DNA from: Lachnospiraceae bacterium | Lineage (GTDB): Bacteria; Bacillota; Clostridia; Lachnospirales; Lachnospiraceae | DNA length: 64,000 bases | Direction: 5' to 3' | Assembly (NCBI GenBank): GCA_017620255.1 | Contig: JAFZQU010000037.1 | Span: 45,279-109,278, forward strand | Part shown: positions 43,511 to 52,870 of the stretch, piece after piece | How positions within the stretch are numbered: the stretch's first letter is position 1 | Layout: the number at the start of each line of letters is the position of its first letter | Made by a program: the position numbers and the translations under genes | Notes under the pieces: model-generated | What the model saw: only the letters and a program-made list of their open reading frames with translations | Told to the model about the DNA's origin: nothing | Database searches by the model: none

Positions 43511-43635
43511 ATTTTGCACAAAAGCAGATGTATGCTTTGGTGCAAAATAGAAAAAGCGCACAATCATATCAAAAACATAGAGAAATATTGATAGACATCG
43601 GGGATATTTGATATAAATGTGCATGCCCCTATGAT
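43511..43635 (+). promoter_or_regulatory. Palindrome and promoter in the 355-base AraC/importer gap
   Basis: The gap 43379-43733 has no gene. A 16-base imperfect inverted repeat, ATTTTGCACAAAAGCA (43511-43526) with TGCTTTGGTGCAAAAT (43533-43548), has one mismatch and a 6-base centre. A good promoter follows: TTGATA (43608-43613), 16 bases, TATGAT (43630-43635), giving a leader of about 92 bases for the receptor gene. The rest of the gap is AT-rich without other clear signals. Confidence 0.6.
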
Positions 43636-43733
43636 AGCATACCGACATCAATTCGGCAATCGAATTGTGCTAAAAATTGTGCCGGACAAAAACCACCGGC
43701 ATCACAGGTAAATCTTAGGGAGGAAAAAAAGAG

Positions 43734-45635
43734 ATGAAAAACAACCTGATCAAGAAACTCATTTCCATCGTTGCGATCTCTGCAATGACCGCCAGTCTGC
43801 TTGCAGGCTGCGGACAGGAAGCTGCCGCACCGGCACCGGAACCTGCAGCGACGGAAGAACCTGCTGTTGAAGAAGCAGCTCCCGCAGAAGAGGAAGCTCC
43901 TGCAGCAGAGGAAACGGCGGAGGGCGAACTTCCCCGTAACGAAACTCTGTATTTTGCCGGCCAGCAGTGGGGCACGGTTAACAGCTGGAACGTGATCGGC
44001 GTTAACCAGAACAACTCCATGGCGATCGCAGGCGGCGCATCCGGATATCGTACACTGATGTTCGAAACATTATATATGTATGATCCGCTTTCAGGTAAGT
44101 GCTTACCTCTGCTCGCAGACGGTGATTACCAGTGGAATGATGATCAGACGGAAATGACCGTTAAGATCAAAGATGCAGCTAAATGGTCCGATGGTTCCGA
44201 CGTAACAGGCGCAGACGTTGTCCGCACCTTTGATATCGGCGTTGAGATCGGAAACGGCACAGGCGCAACATTCGGTGCTTACATCGACAAGATCGAAGCT
44301 GATGGCAAGAACATCAAGATCTACGCTGCTAAGACAGATGCAGGCCAGCCGGTTAACCCGCTGTTCGTAGTTGACTTCTTAACAGGTACACCGATCGCAC
44401 AGGCTGCATGGATCGACAAACTGGTTGACCGTTGCGGCGGCGATGCAAATGCGATCTTAAACGATCCCGGCGAAGACGTTGTTTGGTCCGGTCCTTACAC
44501 AAAATACTTCACGGATGACCAGAAAGTCGTTCTGGTACGTGATGACAATTACTGGGGCCAGGATGCTTCCATGTGGGGCTCCCTTCCGGTTCCGAAGTAC
44601 ATCGCTCATACGATCTATGCCGACAACCCGGCAGGCCAGGCCGCTCTGCAGGCAGGCGAAGTTGATGTATGTCAGCAGTTCATTTCCAACGTACAGGATC
44701 TGTGGGAAAAAGACGGACTTCCGATCTCTACCTATTATGAAGAAGCTCCTTACGGCGTATGCTTAACAATGCCGACAGCATGGTACAACATGAACATGCC
44801 TGTACTTGCTGAAAACGCAGCTCTTCGTAAAGCGATCGCAATGGCAGTTGATTATGACAGCATCATTGCAAACGCTATGACGAACCAGTCTCCTTCCTTC
44901 TCGGATGTTCCTCGTTCCCTGATGAACCCGACCGATGGTGAGCAGGCTCTCTATGATCATGACGCTGTTAAGGATCTGCAGTGGGCAGGCAACGACATCG
45001 ACGGCGCGATCGCTCTGTTAGATGAAGCAGGCCTGAAAGATTCCGACGGTGACGGTTATCGTGAATACAATGGCGAGAAGATCTCCCTGAACGCAGTTTG
45101 CCCGAATGGTTGGACAGACTGGCAGGCAGCAATGGAAATCGTTGCAGCTGCAGGCGAGAAGATCGGCGTTGAGATCACAACCCTGTATCCTGAGTGGGAT
45201 ATTTACCAGACTGTATTCGTAGATCCTTCGCAGACAGAATATGCGATCTTCATGTGGTCTCCGGAAGCAGCTTCTCCTTCCAACCCTTGGCATCGTGTAA
45301 ACCAGTTCCTTGGCTCCGAATATGTTGGTGTTGAGAACAACTGGTCCGGTAACTGGGGACAGTACAAGAACGACGAAGCTGACAAGCTGATCAAGCAGAT
45401 CCCGCTGACAACAGATGCAGCTGAGATCAAAGATCTGTATACACAGCTGACAGAGATCTACTTAACAGAGGTTCCTTCCTTCTCACTGATGTACAGACCT
45501 TCCGTATTCCATGCGGTTAACGAGTCTGTATGGACGAACTTCCCGTCAGCTGATGACGGACGTAACATTCCGCCTCTTGATTGTACAGACGGTTACGGTA
45601 TCGCAGCTCTGTATGGTCTGGAACTGGTTGAATAG
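43734..45635 (+). CDS. Family 5 ABC substrate-binding lipoprotein (oligosaccharide/peptide)
   Basis: A 633-residue lipoprotein receptor; the signal ends in LLAGC with Cys26 as anchor, then an Ala/Glu/Pro linker to about residue 64. The family 5 domain includes VKIKDAAKWSDGSDVTGADV and the later NMPVLAENAALRKAIAMAVD. It is longer than typical peptide receptors (about 540), as in family 5 receptors for plant oligosaccharides. The AraC neighbour and the other sugar operons favour an oligosaccharide ligand over a peptide, but this is inference. AGGGAGGAAAAAAAGAG precedes the ATG. Codon bias suggests high expression. Confidence 0.88.
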   Translation: MKNNLIKKLISIVAISAMTASLLAGCGQEAAAPAPEPAATEEPAVEEAAPAEEEAPAAEETAEGELPRNETLYFAGQQWGTVNSWNVIGVNQNNSMAIAGGASGYRTLMFETLYMYDPLSGKCLPLLADGDYQWNDDQTEMTVKIKDAAKWSDGSDVTGADVVRTFDIGVEIGNGTGATFGAYIDKIEADGKNIKIYAAKTDAGQPVNPLFVVDFLTGTPIAQAAWIDKLVDRCGGDANAILNDPGEDVVWSGPYTKYFTDDQKVVLVRDDNYWGQDASMWGSLPVPKYIAHTIYADNPAGQAALQAGEVDVCQQFISNVQDLWEKDGLPISTYYEEAPYGVCLTMPTAWYNMNMPVLAENAALRKAIAMAVDYDSIIANAMTNQSPSFSDVPRSLMNPTDGEQALYDHDAVKDLQWAGNDIDGAIALLDEAGLKDSDGDGYREYNGEKISLNAVCPNGWTDWQAAMEIVAAAGEKIGVEITTLYPEWDIYQTVFVDPSQTEYAIFMWSPEAASPSNPWHRVNQFLGSEYVGVENNWSGNWGQYKNDEADKLIKQIPLTTDAAEIKDLYTQLTEIYLTEVPSFSLMYRPSVFHAVNESVWTNFPSADDGRNIPPLDCTDGYGIAALYGLELVE

Positions 45636-45669
45636 TCCGGCACTGTACTGAATAACATTTAGCACCTAT

Positions 45670-45705
45670 GGTGGCCATGCTTCGACTGGTCGATGCATGG
45701 CCACC
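45670..45705 (+). other. Stem-loop between receptor and permease genes
   Basis: A perfect 11-pair stem, GGTGGCCATGC (45670-45680) with GCATGGCCACC (45695-45705), extended by an inner TCGAC/GTCGA pairing. Only four T follow, so termination would be partial at best. It occupies the same place as the hairpins at 2784 and 34326. Confidence 0.75.
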
Positions 45706-45737
45706 GTTTTCAAAAACAGTCAATCAAAGAGGTAGTC

Positions 45738-46745
45738 ATGCAGGGTTATCGAAAATATTTTACGAAGAAACTGGTTTGGTTCCTGATCACCTTCATTGTT
45801 GCCGTGACATTGAACTTCATCCTGCCCCGTCTGATGCCTGCAGATCCCGTATCGGCGATCACAGGTAAACTGGCAGCCGGCAATTCGGATGCAAAGGCCG
45901 TACAGAAGATCTATGACCGGTATGCGGAAGAGTTCGGGACCAACAAACCGATGTGGCAGCAGTATCTGCTGTTTATCAAGAACATGTTCAGGGGTGATTT
46001 CGGCACCTCGTTTTCACAGTATCCGAGAAAAGTCAGCAATATCATTGCCAGTGCGATCTGGTGGACAGTCTGTCTCCAGTTGCCGGCCATCCTGGTGGGA
46101 TGGATCTTAGGTAACGTGCTTGGCGCACTTGCAGCTTATCTGCGAAAAGGATGGGATAAAGTATTACTTCCCATCACGATCTTTTTAAGTAATGTGCCTG
46201 CCTTCGGTATGGCAGTCACCCTGCTGGTACTGTTTGCGATCAAATGGAAGATCGCGCCGGTAGCCGGCGGTTATGCTTTTGACCAGATCCCGAATTTTTC
46301 CTGGGCTTTCATCAAATCTGTCATCACGCATTACCAGCTGCCGTTCTGGTCCATCGTGATCATTTCCATCGGCGGACAGGCGATCGGTATGCGTTCCATG
46401 TCCATCTACGAACTGAATGCGGACTATGTGAAATACGCACGTTTTCTCGGTGTAAAAGACCGGAAGATTGTCGGTTATGTTTTCCGGAATGCGATGCTGC
46501 CCCAGATCACGGGTCTTGCGCTTTCGATCGGTACCATGATCGGCGGAGCGCTGGTTGCCGAGATCATTTTCTCTTATCCGGGACTTGGCAGTACGATGTA
46601 TGCGGCGGTCACGGCCGCAGATTATCCGCTGATCTCAGCGACGACCCTGATCATCACGATCATGGTCCTGATCGTGACTTTGCTGCTGGATATCATTTAC
46701 GGCTTTATCGACCCGCGCGTCAAAGCCGCACAGTTTGATTCATAA
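45738..46745 (+). CDS. ABC transporter permease (DppB/OppB type)
   Basis: A 335-residue membrane protein with six transmembrane segments and the DppB-type motif near the end ([40 protein letters not shown]). ATG 45738 follows AAAGAGGT; the frame extends to an ATG at 45693 inside the stem-loop, which is unlikely. It works with the DppC-type permease 12 bases downstream. Confidence 0.9.
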   Translation: MQGYRKYFTKKLVWFLITFIVAVTLNFILPRLMPADPVSAITGKLAAGNSDAKAVQKIYDRYAEEFGTNKPMWQQYLLFIKNMFRGDFGTSFSQYPRKVSNIIASAIWWTVCLQLPAILVGWILGNVLGALAAYLRKGWDKVLLPITIFLSNVPAFGMAVTLLVLFAIKWKIAPVAGGYAFDQIPNFSWAFIKSVITHYQLPFWSIVIISIGGQAIGMRSMSIYELNADYVKYARFLGVKDRKIVGYVFRNAMLPQITGLALSIGTMIGGALVAEIIFSYPGLGSTMYAAVTAADYPLISATTLIITIMVLIVTLLLDIIYGFIDPRVKAAQFDS

Positions 46746-46757
46746 GGAGGGTGCAGG

Positions 46758-48005
46758 ATGAAAAATACACTCAGACAATTGATGCACTCTTCCAAATTTG
46801 TGGTTGGTGCGGGAATATTTGTTTTAATACTGCTTACCATGCTGATCTATCCGCTGATCAATCCGGGCAATCCGCTTGAGATGATCGGTGTAGGTACCTT
46901 TGCAAAACCGGGAACTTATTTTTCCTTATATGATGCGATGGATACCAAGACAGAGACGCTGAAGATAAAAGACGCCGAAGAAAACCGCTTAACTTCCATC
47001 GTGAGTATGGAAGACCGTGTATCCATGGTGGAATTCATGGAGAAGATCGGCGTGGATGTTTCCGGTGTGGAAATGGATGACGTTGACACGATCCTGGAAA
47101 TGTGGCGTGCAAACTTTGACGAGAAGAGCAAGCCCAAAGGGATCACAAACGCAAAATGGCGCAACTATAAGACGTTAAACAACCGTCTTTCCAAGATCGG
47201 AAAAGAAGAGCGCGTGATCTATGACCTGGATCCGGCAACGAATGAAGAACATAAACTGAAGGTAGTGGGAGGCACCGACTATGTCAATATCAACGGTGTC
47301 GTAAACACCAAAACGCTGCCGCTTGGAACCGATAACTTCGGACGGGATGTGCTGAAGGAACTTGTCAGTGCCTGCGGTACTTCGATCCTGATCGGCCTGG
47401 TGGCCGGTGCGGTCGCAACCTTTATCGGACTGCTGTTCGGCCTGCTCGCCGGGTATCTCGGCGGTATCGCGGATGATATCATCATGTTCGTAACAAACGT
47501 GTTCACGGTCATCCCGAGTTTCGTGCTCCTGATCCTGATCTCCTATTCGATCGGGCAGGAACAAAGGGGCGCAACGGTCGTCGCTGTCGTGATCGGTCTG
47601 ACTTCCTGGACCTGGACAGCCCGTTCGGTCCGTTCGCAGGTTATATCCCTTCGGAACCGCGATCACGTAAACCTGTCCAAATTATCCGGACACAGCCTGG
47701 CACGGATCATCCTGACGGATATCCTGCCTTATATCGCAAGTTATGTAGTGATGGCATTTATCCTGCAGGTTTCTTCCGGTATTCTTTCGGAAGCACAGCT
47801 GTCCCTGTTAGGTCTTGGTCCCAAGACGACAACGACACCGACGCTGGGCCTGATGATGAACTGGGCTATGTTATATGCGGCGCATACCAACGGGTACTGG
47901 TGGGCATATTTCCCTGTCATCTTAACGATCACACTCATCTCGTTCTCTCTGAACCTGATGAATACAGGTATGGATCAGGTATTTAACCCGACCCTGAGAG
48001 ACTAA
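46758..48005 (+). CDS. ABC transporter permease (DppC/OppC type) with large insert
   Basis: A 415-residue membrane protein, about 110 residues longer than usual DppC. After the first transmembrane helix (about 16-34) there is a hydrophilic segment to residue 186, before the conserved LPLGTDNFGRDVLKELV. The rest has the usual five helices and the ATPase-contact loop near LSKLSGHSLARIIL. The insert should lie outside the membrane and may contact the receptor. AAGGAGGGTG precedes the ATG. Confidence 0.88.
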   Translation: MKNTLRQLMHSSKFVVGAGIFVLILLTMLIYPLINPGNPLEMIGVGTFAKPGTYFSLYDAMDTKTETLKIKDAEENRLTSIVSMEDRVSMVEFMEKIGVDVSGVEMDDVDTILEMWRANFDEKSKPKGITNAKWRNYKTLNNRLSKIGKEERVIYDLDPATNEEHKLKVVGGTDYVNINGVVNTKTLPLGTDNFGRDVLKELVSACGTSILIGLVAGAVATFIGLLFGLLAGYLGGIADDIIMFVTNVFTVIPSFVLLILISYSIGQEQRGATVVAVVIGLTSWTWTARSVRSQVISLRNRDHVNLSKLSGHSLARIILTDILPYIASYVVMAFILQVSSGILSEAQLSLLGLGPKTTTTPTLGLMMNWAMLYAAHTNGYWWAYFPVILTITLISFSLNLMNTGMDQVFNPTLRD

Positions 48006-48016
48006 GGAGGTAAGAG

Positions 48017-49030
48017 ATGGCTAAGAAAATGCTGGAAGTCAGGGAACTGACGACAAAATATATCACACGCTTCCATGAGGATGTATACGCGGTCGACCAC
48101 GTTTCTCTGTCGATCGAAGAAGGAAAGAGCCTCGGGATCGCCGGTGAGTCGGGTTGCGGCAAATCGACGCTGGCGCTCTCCCTGATGGGTTACTATTTCC
48201 CGCCGCTGCACTATACCAGCGGGGACATCATCATAGACGGCACCAATATTTCCGGAATGAATCCGGACGATGTAAGAAAAAATATACTGGGAACGGAGAT
48301 CGCCTACATTCCGCAGGCGGCCATGAATGCGCTGAATCCGACACAGAAGATCATGAAATTTGTGGAAGATGTTATCAATGCGCATGATCCGAAGATGCCA
48401 AAGAACGATATCCATGACATGGCCTATAAGCGTTTTGAACTGCTCGGCCTGCCGAAGGAAGCACTCGAAAAACATGCGGTGGAGCTTTCCGGCGGTATGA
48501 AGCAGAGGGTGGTCATCGCGATCTCGACGATCCTTTCGCCTAAAGTACTGATCGCGGACGAGCCGAGTTCGGCGCTCGACGTGACCAGCCAGAAGATGGT
48601 CATTAAGATGCTGCGTGACATGATGGAATCGGGCATGATCAAATCCATGATCTTTATCACGCACGAACTTCCGCTTCTCTATAACGTAACGGATGACATC
48701 ATGGTCATGTATGCCGGACAGATCGTAGAGAGAGGTACGGCCAAAGAAATGGTATTCGATCCGATCCATCCGTACTCCAAGGGTCTGATGGGCTCGATCA
48801 TCGTACCCGAAGAAGGCACGAGGGATAAGGTGCTGACAGCGATCCCCGGAACACCGCCGAACTTAAAGAACCCGCCCAAGGGCTGCAGGTTCGCACCGCG
48901 TTGTAAATATGCGACGCCCACATGTTCCGCGATGTCCATTGAAACCAAAGAATTCGGCGAAGGCAGAAATTACCGCTGCTTAATGTCCGTACGGAAGATC
49001 AGGGAGGTGTATGAGAGTGAGCAACAGTAA
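48017..49030 (+). CDS. ABC transporter ATPase (DppD/OppD type)
   Basis: A 337-residue ATPase. Walker A is GESGCGKST (43-51), the signature [10 protein letters not shown], and Walker [13 protein letters not shown]. The C-terminal oligopeptide-transporter region contains [15 protein letters not shown], which in some relatives binds an iron-sulfur cluster. It pairs with the DppF-type ATPase encoded next to drive the 45738/46758 permeases. Its end overlaps the next gene by 20 bases. Confidence 0.92.
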   Translation: MAKKMLEVRELTTKYITRFHEDVYAVDHVSLSIEEGKSLGIAGESGCGKSTLALSLMGYYFPPLHYTSGDIIIDGTNISGMNPDDVRKNILGTEIAYIPQAAMNALNPTQKIMKFVEDVINAHDPKMPKNDIHDMAYKRFELLGLPKEALEKHAVELSGGMKQRVVIAISTILSPKVLIADEPSSALDVTSQKMVIKMLRDMMESGMIKSMIFITHELPLLYNVTDDIMVMYAGQIVERGTAKEMVFDPIHPYSKGLMGSIIVPEEGTRDKVLTAIPGTPPNLKNPPKGCRFAPRCKYATPTCSAMSIETKEFGEGRNYRCLMSVRKIREVYESEQQ

Positions 49031-49838
49031 CGAAGAAAGAAAATCCTGCCTGAGAGGTGTCGGCGTGACCAAGGTCTTCGGATCCGGCAGCAAAAAGACC
49101 GTAGCCGTGGACCATGTTGATTTTGACTTCAAGGAAGGCGAGATCGTAACGATCGTCGGCGAGTCGGGTTCCGGAAAGACAACCCTTTCCAAGATGCTGC
49201 TCGGTCTGATCGCGGTGACGGAAGGCGAAGTCTTCTATCAGGGACAACCGAGAGATATCAAGGGTGCCCGTAAGAAAAAAGAATACTGGAAAAACATTCA
49301 AGCGATCTTTCAGGATCCGTTTGCTTCCTATAATATGTTCCACAAGATCGACGATGTGCTTCTGGATTGCCTGAACATGCGTGGCTGCAAGGATCTGCCC
49401 ATGGAACAGAAGGTGCAGATGATGACGGAAGCCTGCAGCTTCGTCAACCTGAAGTTTGAAGAACTGACCAATAAATATCCGTTCGAGTTATCAGGCGGTC
49501 AGCAGCAGCGCCTTATGATCGCGCGTATCTTCCTGCTGAAGCCGAAGATCCTTCTGGCGGATGAACCGACCTCCATGATCGATGCATGTTCGCGTTCAAC
49601 GATCCTCGACATGCTGACAAAACTGCGTGACGAGATCAACATGACGGTCATCTTTATCACACATGATATCGGATTGGCCTACAAGATCTCGGATAAGGTA
49701 TATATCATGGAGCACGGGAAATTCGTGGAATCCGGAGACGCGGAAGAAGTGATCATCCACCCGAAGGCGGATTATACGAAACGTCTGATCAGCGACGTAC
49801 CGAAGATCTATGAAGAGTGGGATCTTTCCACTGTATAA
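49011..49838 (+). CDS. ABC transporter ATPase (DppF/OppF type)
   Basis: A 275-residue ATPase with Walker [10 protein letters not shown], signature [16 protein letters not shown] and Walker [13 protein letters not shown]. It lacks the usual C-terminal Cys-rich extension of OppF and is slightly short. ATG 49011 follows GGGAGGTGT closely; GTG 49017 is an alternative with better spacing. The gene ends the five-gene importer operon, followed by a strong terminator. Confidence 0.9.
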   Translation: MRVSNSNEERKSCLRGVGVTKVFGSGSKKTVAVDHVDFDFKEGEIVTIVGESGSGKTTLSKMLLGLIAVTEGEVFYQGQPRDIKGARKKKEYWKNIQAIFQDPFASYNMFHKIDDVLLDCLNMRGCKDLPMEQKVQMMTEACSFVNLKFEELTNKYPFELSGGQQQRLMIARIFLLKPKILLADEPTSMIDACSRSTILDMLTKLRDEINMTVIFITHDIGLAYKISDKVYIMEHGKFVESGDAEEVIIHPKADYTKRLISDVPKIYEEWDLSTV

Positions 49839-49860
49839 AAATCAAAACGATAACCCTGAA

Positions 49861-49889
49861 AAAGGAGCCGTGCATTCACGGCTCCTTTT
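49861..49889 (+). terminator. Bidirectional terminator between the importer operon and serine dehydratase genes
   Basis: A perfect 12-pair stem, AAAGGAGCCGTG (49861-49872) with CACGGCTCCTTT (49877-49888), and a CATT loop, with T-runs on both strands. It serves the convergent operons. Confidence 0.9.
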
Positions 49890-49890
49890 G

Positions 49891-50763
49891 TTATCCGAGC
49901 AGTTTTTCCGAGAGTTTTAAACCGGTCGGCGTGGTGGCCAGTCCGCCCTGCGCCGTTTCCCGAAGCGCACAGGGGAGTGTCGATCCGACTTCGTTCATGG
50001 CAGATAAGACCTCATCGATGGGGATGACGCTTTTGATCCCTGCAAGAGCCAGATCGGCGGCCATGATCGCACACATGATGCTTCCGGCATTGCGCTTGAT
50101 ACAGGGCACTTCCACAAGACCCGCAACCGGATCGCAGACGAGTCCCAGTTGATTTTTGATGGAGATCGCCATGGCGTGTCCGGCCATTTCGGGCGTTCCG
50201 CCGTTTAATTCCACCAGGGCAGCGGCGGCCATGGCTGCCGCAGAGCCGCACTCAGCCTGACAACCGCCGGTCGCACCGGCGATACTTGCCACGTTGGCGA
50301 TGACCATCCCGACACCGCCCGCCAGAACCAGCGCCATGCATGCGTCCTGCCGGCTTGTGTGCCTGTATTCCATCATGCTTAAGACGGCAGCAGGGAGGAT
50401 CCCGCAGCTGCCTGCAGTCGGTGCGGCAACGATCCGCCCCATGGAAGCGTTGTATTCCGCAACGGCAAGGGCCGTGGAGATCGCAGCGGCACAGAAGTCC
50501 CCGGACAGGGAACCGGTATTCTTATGGAACTGTAACATTTTATAAGCATCGCCGCCCGTTAGACCGCTGGTCGATTTAAGTCCTGCTTCCTTTCCTTTTG
50601 CGGCGGATTCCTCCATCACGGCCAATTGTTCGTCCATCCGTTTCAAGAGAAGGTCCTTATCTGTTTCCATGGATGCGGCCTGGTCGTTTAAGATCAGTTT
50701 TGACAGGCGGATCTTTTGCGCCTCTGCCAGATCGATCATTTCCTGTATCGATTCATAAGTCAT
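49891..50763 (-). CDS. sdaAA: L-serine ammonia-lyase, iron-sulfur type, alpha subunit
   Basis: A 290-residue catalytic subunit that turns L-serine into pyruvate and ammonia with a [4Fe-4S] cluster. Motifs are RIVAAPTAGSCGILPA, GATGGCQAECGSAAAMAAA and GLVCDPVAGLVEVPCIKRNA, which hold the cluster Cys residues. Length matches the alpha subunits of two-subunit enzymes. It starts 25 bases after the beta subunit on the same strand. Pyruvate made here can enter the nifJ reaction. Confidence 0.94.
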   Translation of the reverse strand: MTYESIQEMIDLAEAQKIRLSKLILNDQAASMETDKDLLLKRMDEQLAVMEESAAKGKEAGLKSTSGLTGGDAYKMLQFHKNTGSLSGDFCAAAISTALAVAEYNASMGRIVAAPTAGSCGILPAAVLSMMEYRHTSRQDACMALVLAGGVGMVIANVASIAGATGGCQAECGSAAAMAAAALVELNGGTPEMAGHAMAISIKNQLGLVCDPVAGLVEVPCIKRNAGSIMCAIMAADLALAGIKSVIPIDEVLSAMNEVGSTLPCALRETAQGGLATTPTGLKLSEKLLG

Positions 50764-50788
50764 ATGTTTACCCTCTTACAGCTTTTAT

Positions 50789-51448
50789 TCAGTGTGCTTT
50801 CAGATAGACGACCTGCGTAACGTTCGCCTGTCTTTTCAGTAATTCCAGGATCTGCGGCGTCGCTTCGCTGTCGATCTCAAGCGTCATGATCGCCTGTTGG
50901 CCCTTATGCGGTCTTGCCAGACGGAAGCTGCCGATATTGATCTCAAACATCGCAAAGGCACTTGCCACGTCGGCAATGACGCCCGGTGCATCCGTATGCG
51001 CCACGATCACCGTATTGTTTTCCCCGGTGAACGCAGAGAGCATACCGTTCAGTTTGCTGATCAGGATATTGCCGCCGCCGATACTGGCACCCTCGATCTC
51101 GACTTCCGTCCCGTCACTGCCAAACAGGCGGATGATCGCCGTATTCGGATGGCATTTTGCAAGGTCTGCCGTTTCGATGCTGTATTCCAATCCGGCTTCT
51201 TTTGCAAGGCGCAGGGAATCGGGCAGCCGCAGATCATCCGGCAACATGCCGAGAATACCTGCGATGACGGCTTTATCGGTACCGTGGCCGTGATACGTCT
51301 TTGCAAAACTGCCGGCGAAAGTGATGTTAGCCCTGACAGGATTCGATGAGAGCAGTTTGCGTGCCACCAGACCGATCCGGCAGGCGCCGGCTGTATGAGA
51401 TGAACTTGGCCCGATCATCACGGGACCGATGATATCAAAGATGTTCAT
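50789..51448 (-). CDS. sdaAB: L-serine ammonia-lyase, iron-sulfur type, beta subunit
   Basis: A 219-residue subunit. The N-terminal part starts MNIFDIIGPVMIGPSSSHTA, the hallmark of the beta domain, and residues 147-219 form an ACT domain (TVIVAHTDAPGVIADVASAF) that may sense serine. ATG 51448 follows AGGAGT; the frame extends to 51571 but upstream sequence is non-coding and carries the promoter. It is the first gene of the sdaAB-sdaAA operon. Confidence 0.93.
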   Translation of the reverse strand: MNIFDIIGPVMIGPSSSHTAGACRIGLVARKLLSSNPVRANITFAGSFAKTYHGHGTDKAVIAGILGMLPDDLRLPDSLRLAKEAGLEYSIETADLAKCHPNTAIIRLFGSDGTEVEIEGASIGGGNILISKLNGMLSAFTGENNTVIVAHTDAPGVIADVASAFAMFEINIGSFRLARPHKGQQAIMTLEIDSEATPQILELLKRQANVTQVVYLKAH

Positions 51449-51482
51449 AAAGGACTCCTTATGATTTTGATTCCATCTCTTA

Positions 51483-51511
51483 TTATATGGGATGCAAAAC
51501 GGATTTACAAC
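51483..51511 (-). promoter_or_regulatory. Promoter of the serine dehydratase operon
   Basis: Minus strand TTGTAA (51511-51506), 17 bases, TATAAT (51488-51483). It lies back to back with the promoter at 51525-51553. Confidence 0.7.
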
Positions 51512-51524
51512 TTGGCAGATCCTT

Positions 51525-51553
51525 TCACGGAACCGTTCCGGATATGGTATAAT
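51525..51553 (+). promoter_or_regulatory. Extended -10 promoter giving a leaderless acyltransferase mRNA
   Basis: TTCACG (51525-51530), 17 bases, TATAAT (51548-51553) preceded by TATGG. Only seven bases (AGGACCC) separate it from ATG 51561, so transcription should begin at or very near the start codon. Confidence 0.7.
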
Positions 51554-51560
51554 AGGACCC

Positions 51561-52856
51561 ATGAAGATCAAAGTAAAAGATGCCTCTTATGAAGAGGTCA
51601 TGGCAAAGAAACGCCCGCTTCCGCAGAAGCCGGTAAGACAGAGTACCCTGCTTCGGACGCTCATGAAGACGCTGTCTGCTTCCGAATTGAAAAAGGTACA
51701 TTTTACGCACACGGAAACGGATATGGAAGACGTGCGGCACACACCCTGTCTGGTGCTCATGAACCATTCCAGTTTTATCGATCTGGAGATCGCAGCCACC
51801 CTGCTCTACCCGGATCCTTTCCATATCATATGCACTTCGGACGGTTTTGTCGGCAAGTACAAACTGATGCGGGATCTCGGCTGTATCCCGACGCAGAAAT
51901 TTGTCACGGACTCCAGGCTTGTCAAGGATATGCTCTATGCACTGAAGACGCTGAAGAGCTCTGTTCTTATGTATCCGGAGGCCAGCTACTCGTTTGACGG
52001 ATGCGCAACACCGCTTCCGCGCAGTCTCGGAAAATGTATCAAAGTGCTGAAGGTTCCGGTGGTGATGATCCATACATACGGAGCGTTTGCCTACGATCCG
52101 CTCTATAACTGTCTGCAGAAGCGGAATGTGGATGTCAGTGCCACGATGCGCTGCCTGCTGAAGCCGGAAGAGACCGAAAGGATGTCTGCAGACGAGATCA
52201 ACCATGTGCTGGCGGAGGCGTTCCGCTTTGATAATTTCCGCTGGCAGCAGGAAAACCATATCCGGATAGAGGAAAGTTTCCGCGCGGACGGGCTGAACCG
52301 TGTACTGTATAAATGCGCAGCCTGCGGGACGGAAGGAGAAACGGAAGGAAAAGGAACCGCGATAAGATGCAGGCACTGCGGGGCAGAATGGGAACTGACG
52401 GAAGAAGGTGCCCTGAAAAAGACTGCAGACGGAAATGCACAGGGGAGCGGTCGCGAACTTACGCATATTCCCGACTGGTACCGCTGGGAAAGAGAGTGTG
52501 TCCGGGAGGAATTACAAAACGGCACCTACCGGCTGGATGTTCCGGTGGACATTATCATGATGGTCGACTATGAGGCCGTATACCGCGTCGGGGAGGGAAG
52601 ACTGACCCACGGTCGGGAAGGTTTTCATCTGACGGGCTGTGACGGAAAACTGGATCACGAACAGTCACCGCTTGCTTCCTATTCATTATATGCGGATTAT
52701 TACTGGTATGAGTTGGGTGACATGATCTGCATCGGCACGAAGGATGTGCTCTACTACTGCTTCCCGAAGACAGACCGCGACATAGTGGCCAAAACCCGCC
52801 TGGCCGCAGAAGAGTTATATAAGTTGAGTAAGGATGTAAAATCTGCATTTATATAA
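51561..52856 (+). CDS. PlsC-type acyltransferase domain with zinc ribbon and C-terminal extension
   Basis: A 431-residue protein. Residues 50-220 resemble 1-acyl-glycerol-3-phosphate acyltransferases: NHSSFIDLE is the HX4D catalytic motif and YPEASYSFDG the acceptor-binding motif. A zinc ribbon follows (YKCAACGTEG, IRCRHCGAEW, about 270-300), then 130 residues I cannot assign (about 300-431, including YSLYADYYWYELGDMICIGT). This three-part layout is not the usual PlsC. No membrane anchor is obvious. The promoter is only 7 bases before the ATG. The next gene, tdk, starts 14 bases later. A role in lipid or surface acylation is likely; substrate unknown. Confidence 0.82.
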   Translation: MKIKVKDASYEEVMAKKRPLPQKPVRQSTLLRTLMKTLSASELKKVHFTHTETDMEDVRHTPCLVLMNHSSFIDLEIAATLLYPDPFHIICTSDGFVGKYKLMRDLGCIPTQKFVTDSRLVKDMLYALKTLKSSVLMYPEASYSFDGCATPLPRSLGKCIKVLKVPVVMIHTYGAFAYDPLYNCLQKRNVDVSATMRCLLKPEETERMSADEINHVLAEAFRFDNFRWQQENHIRIEESFRADGLNRVLYKCAACGTEGETEGKGTAIRCRHCGAEWELTEEGALKKTADGNAQGSGRELTHIPDWYRWERECVREELQNGTYRLDVPVDIIMMVDYEAVYRVGEGRLTHGREGFHLTGCDGKLDHEQSPLASYSLYADYYWYELGDMICIGTKDVLYYCFPKTDRDIVAKTRLAAEELYKLSKDVKSAFI

Positions 52857-52870
52857 GGAAAGGACATACA

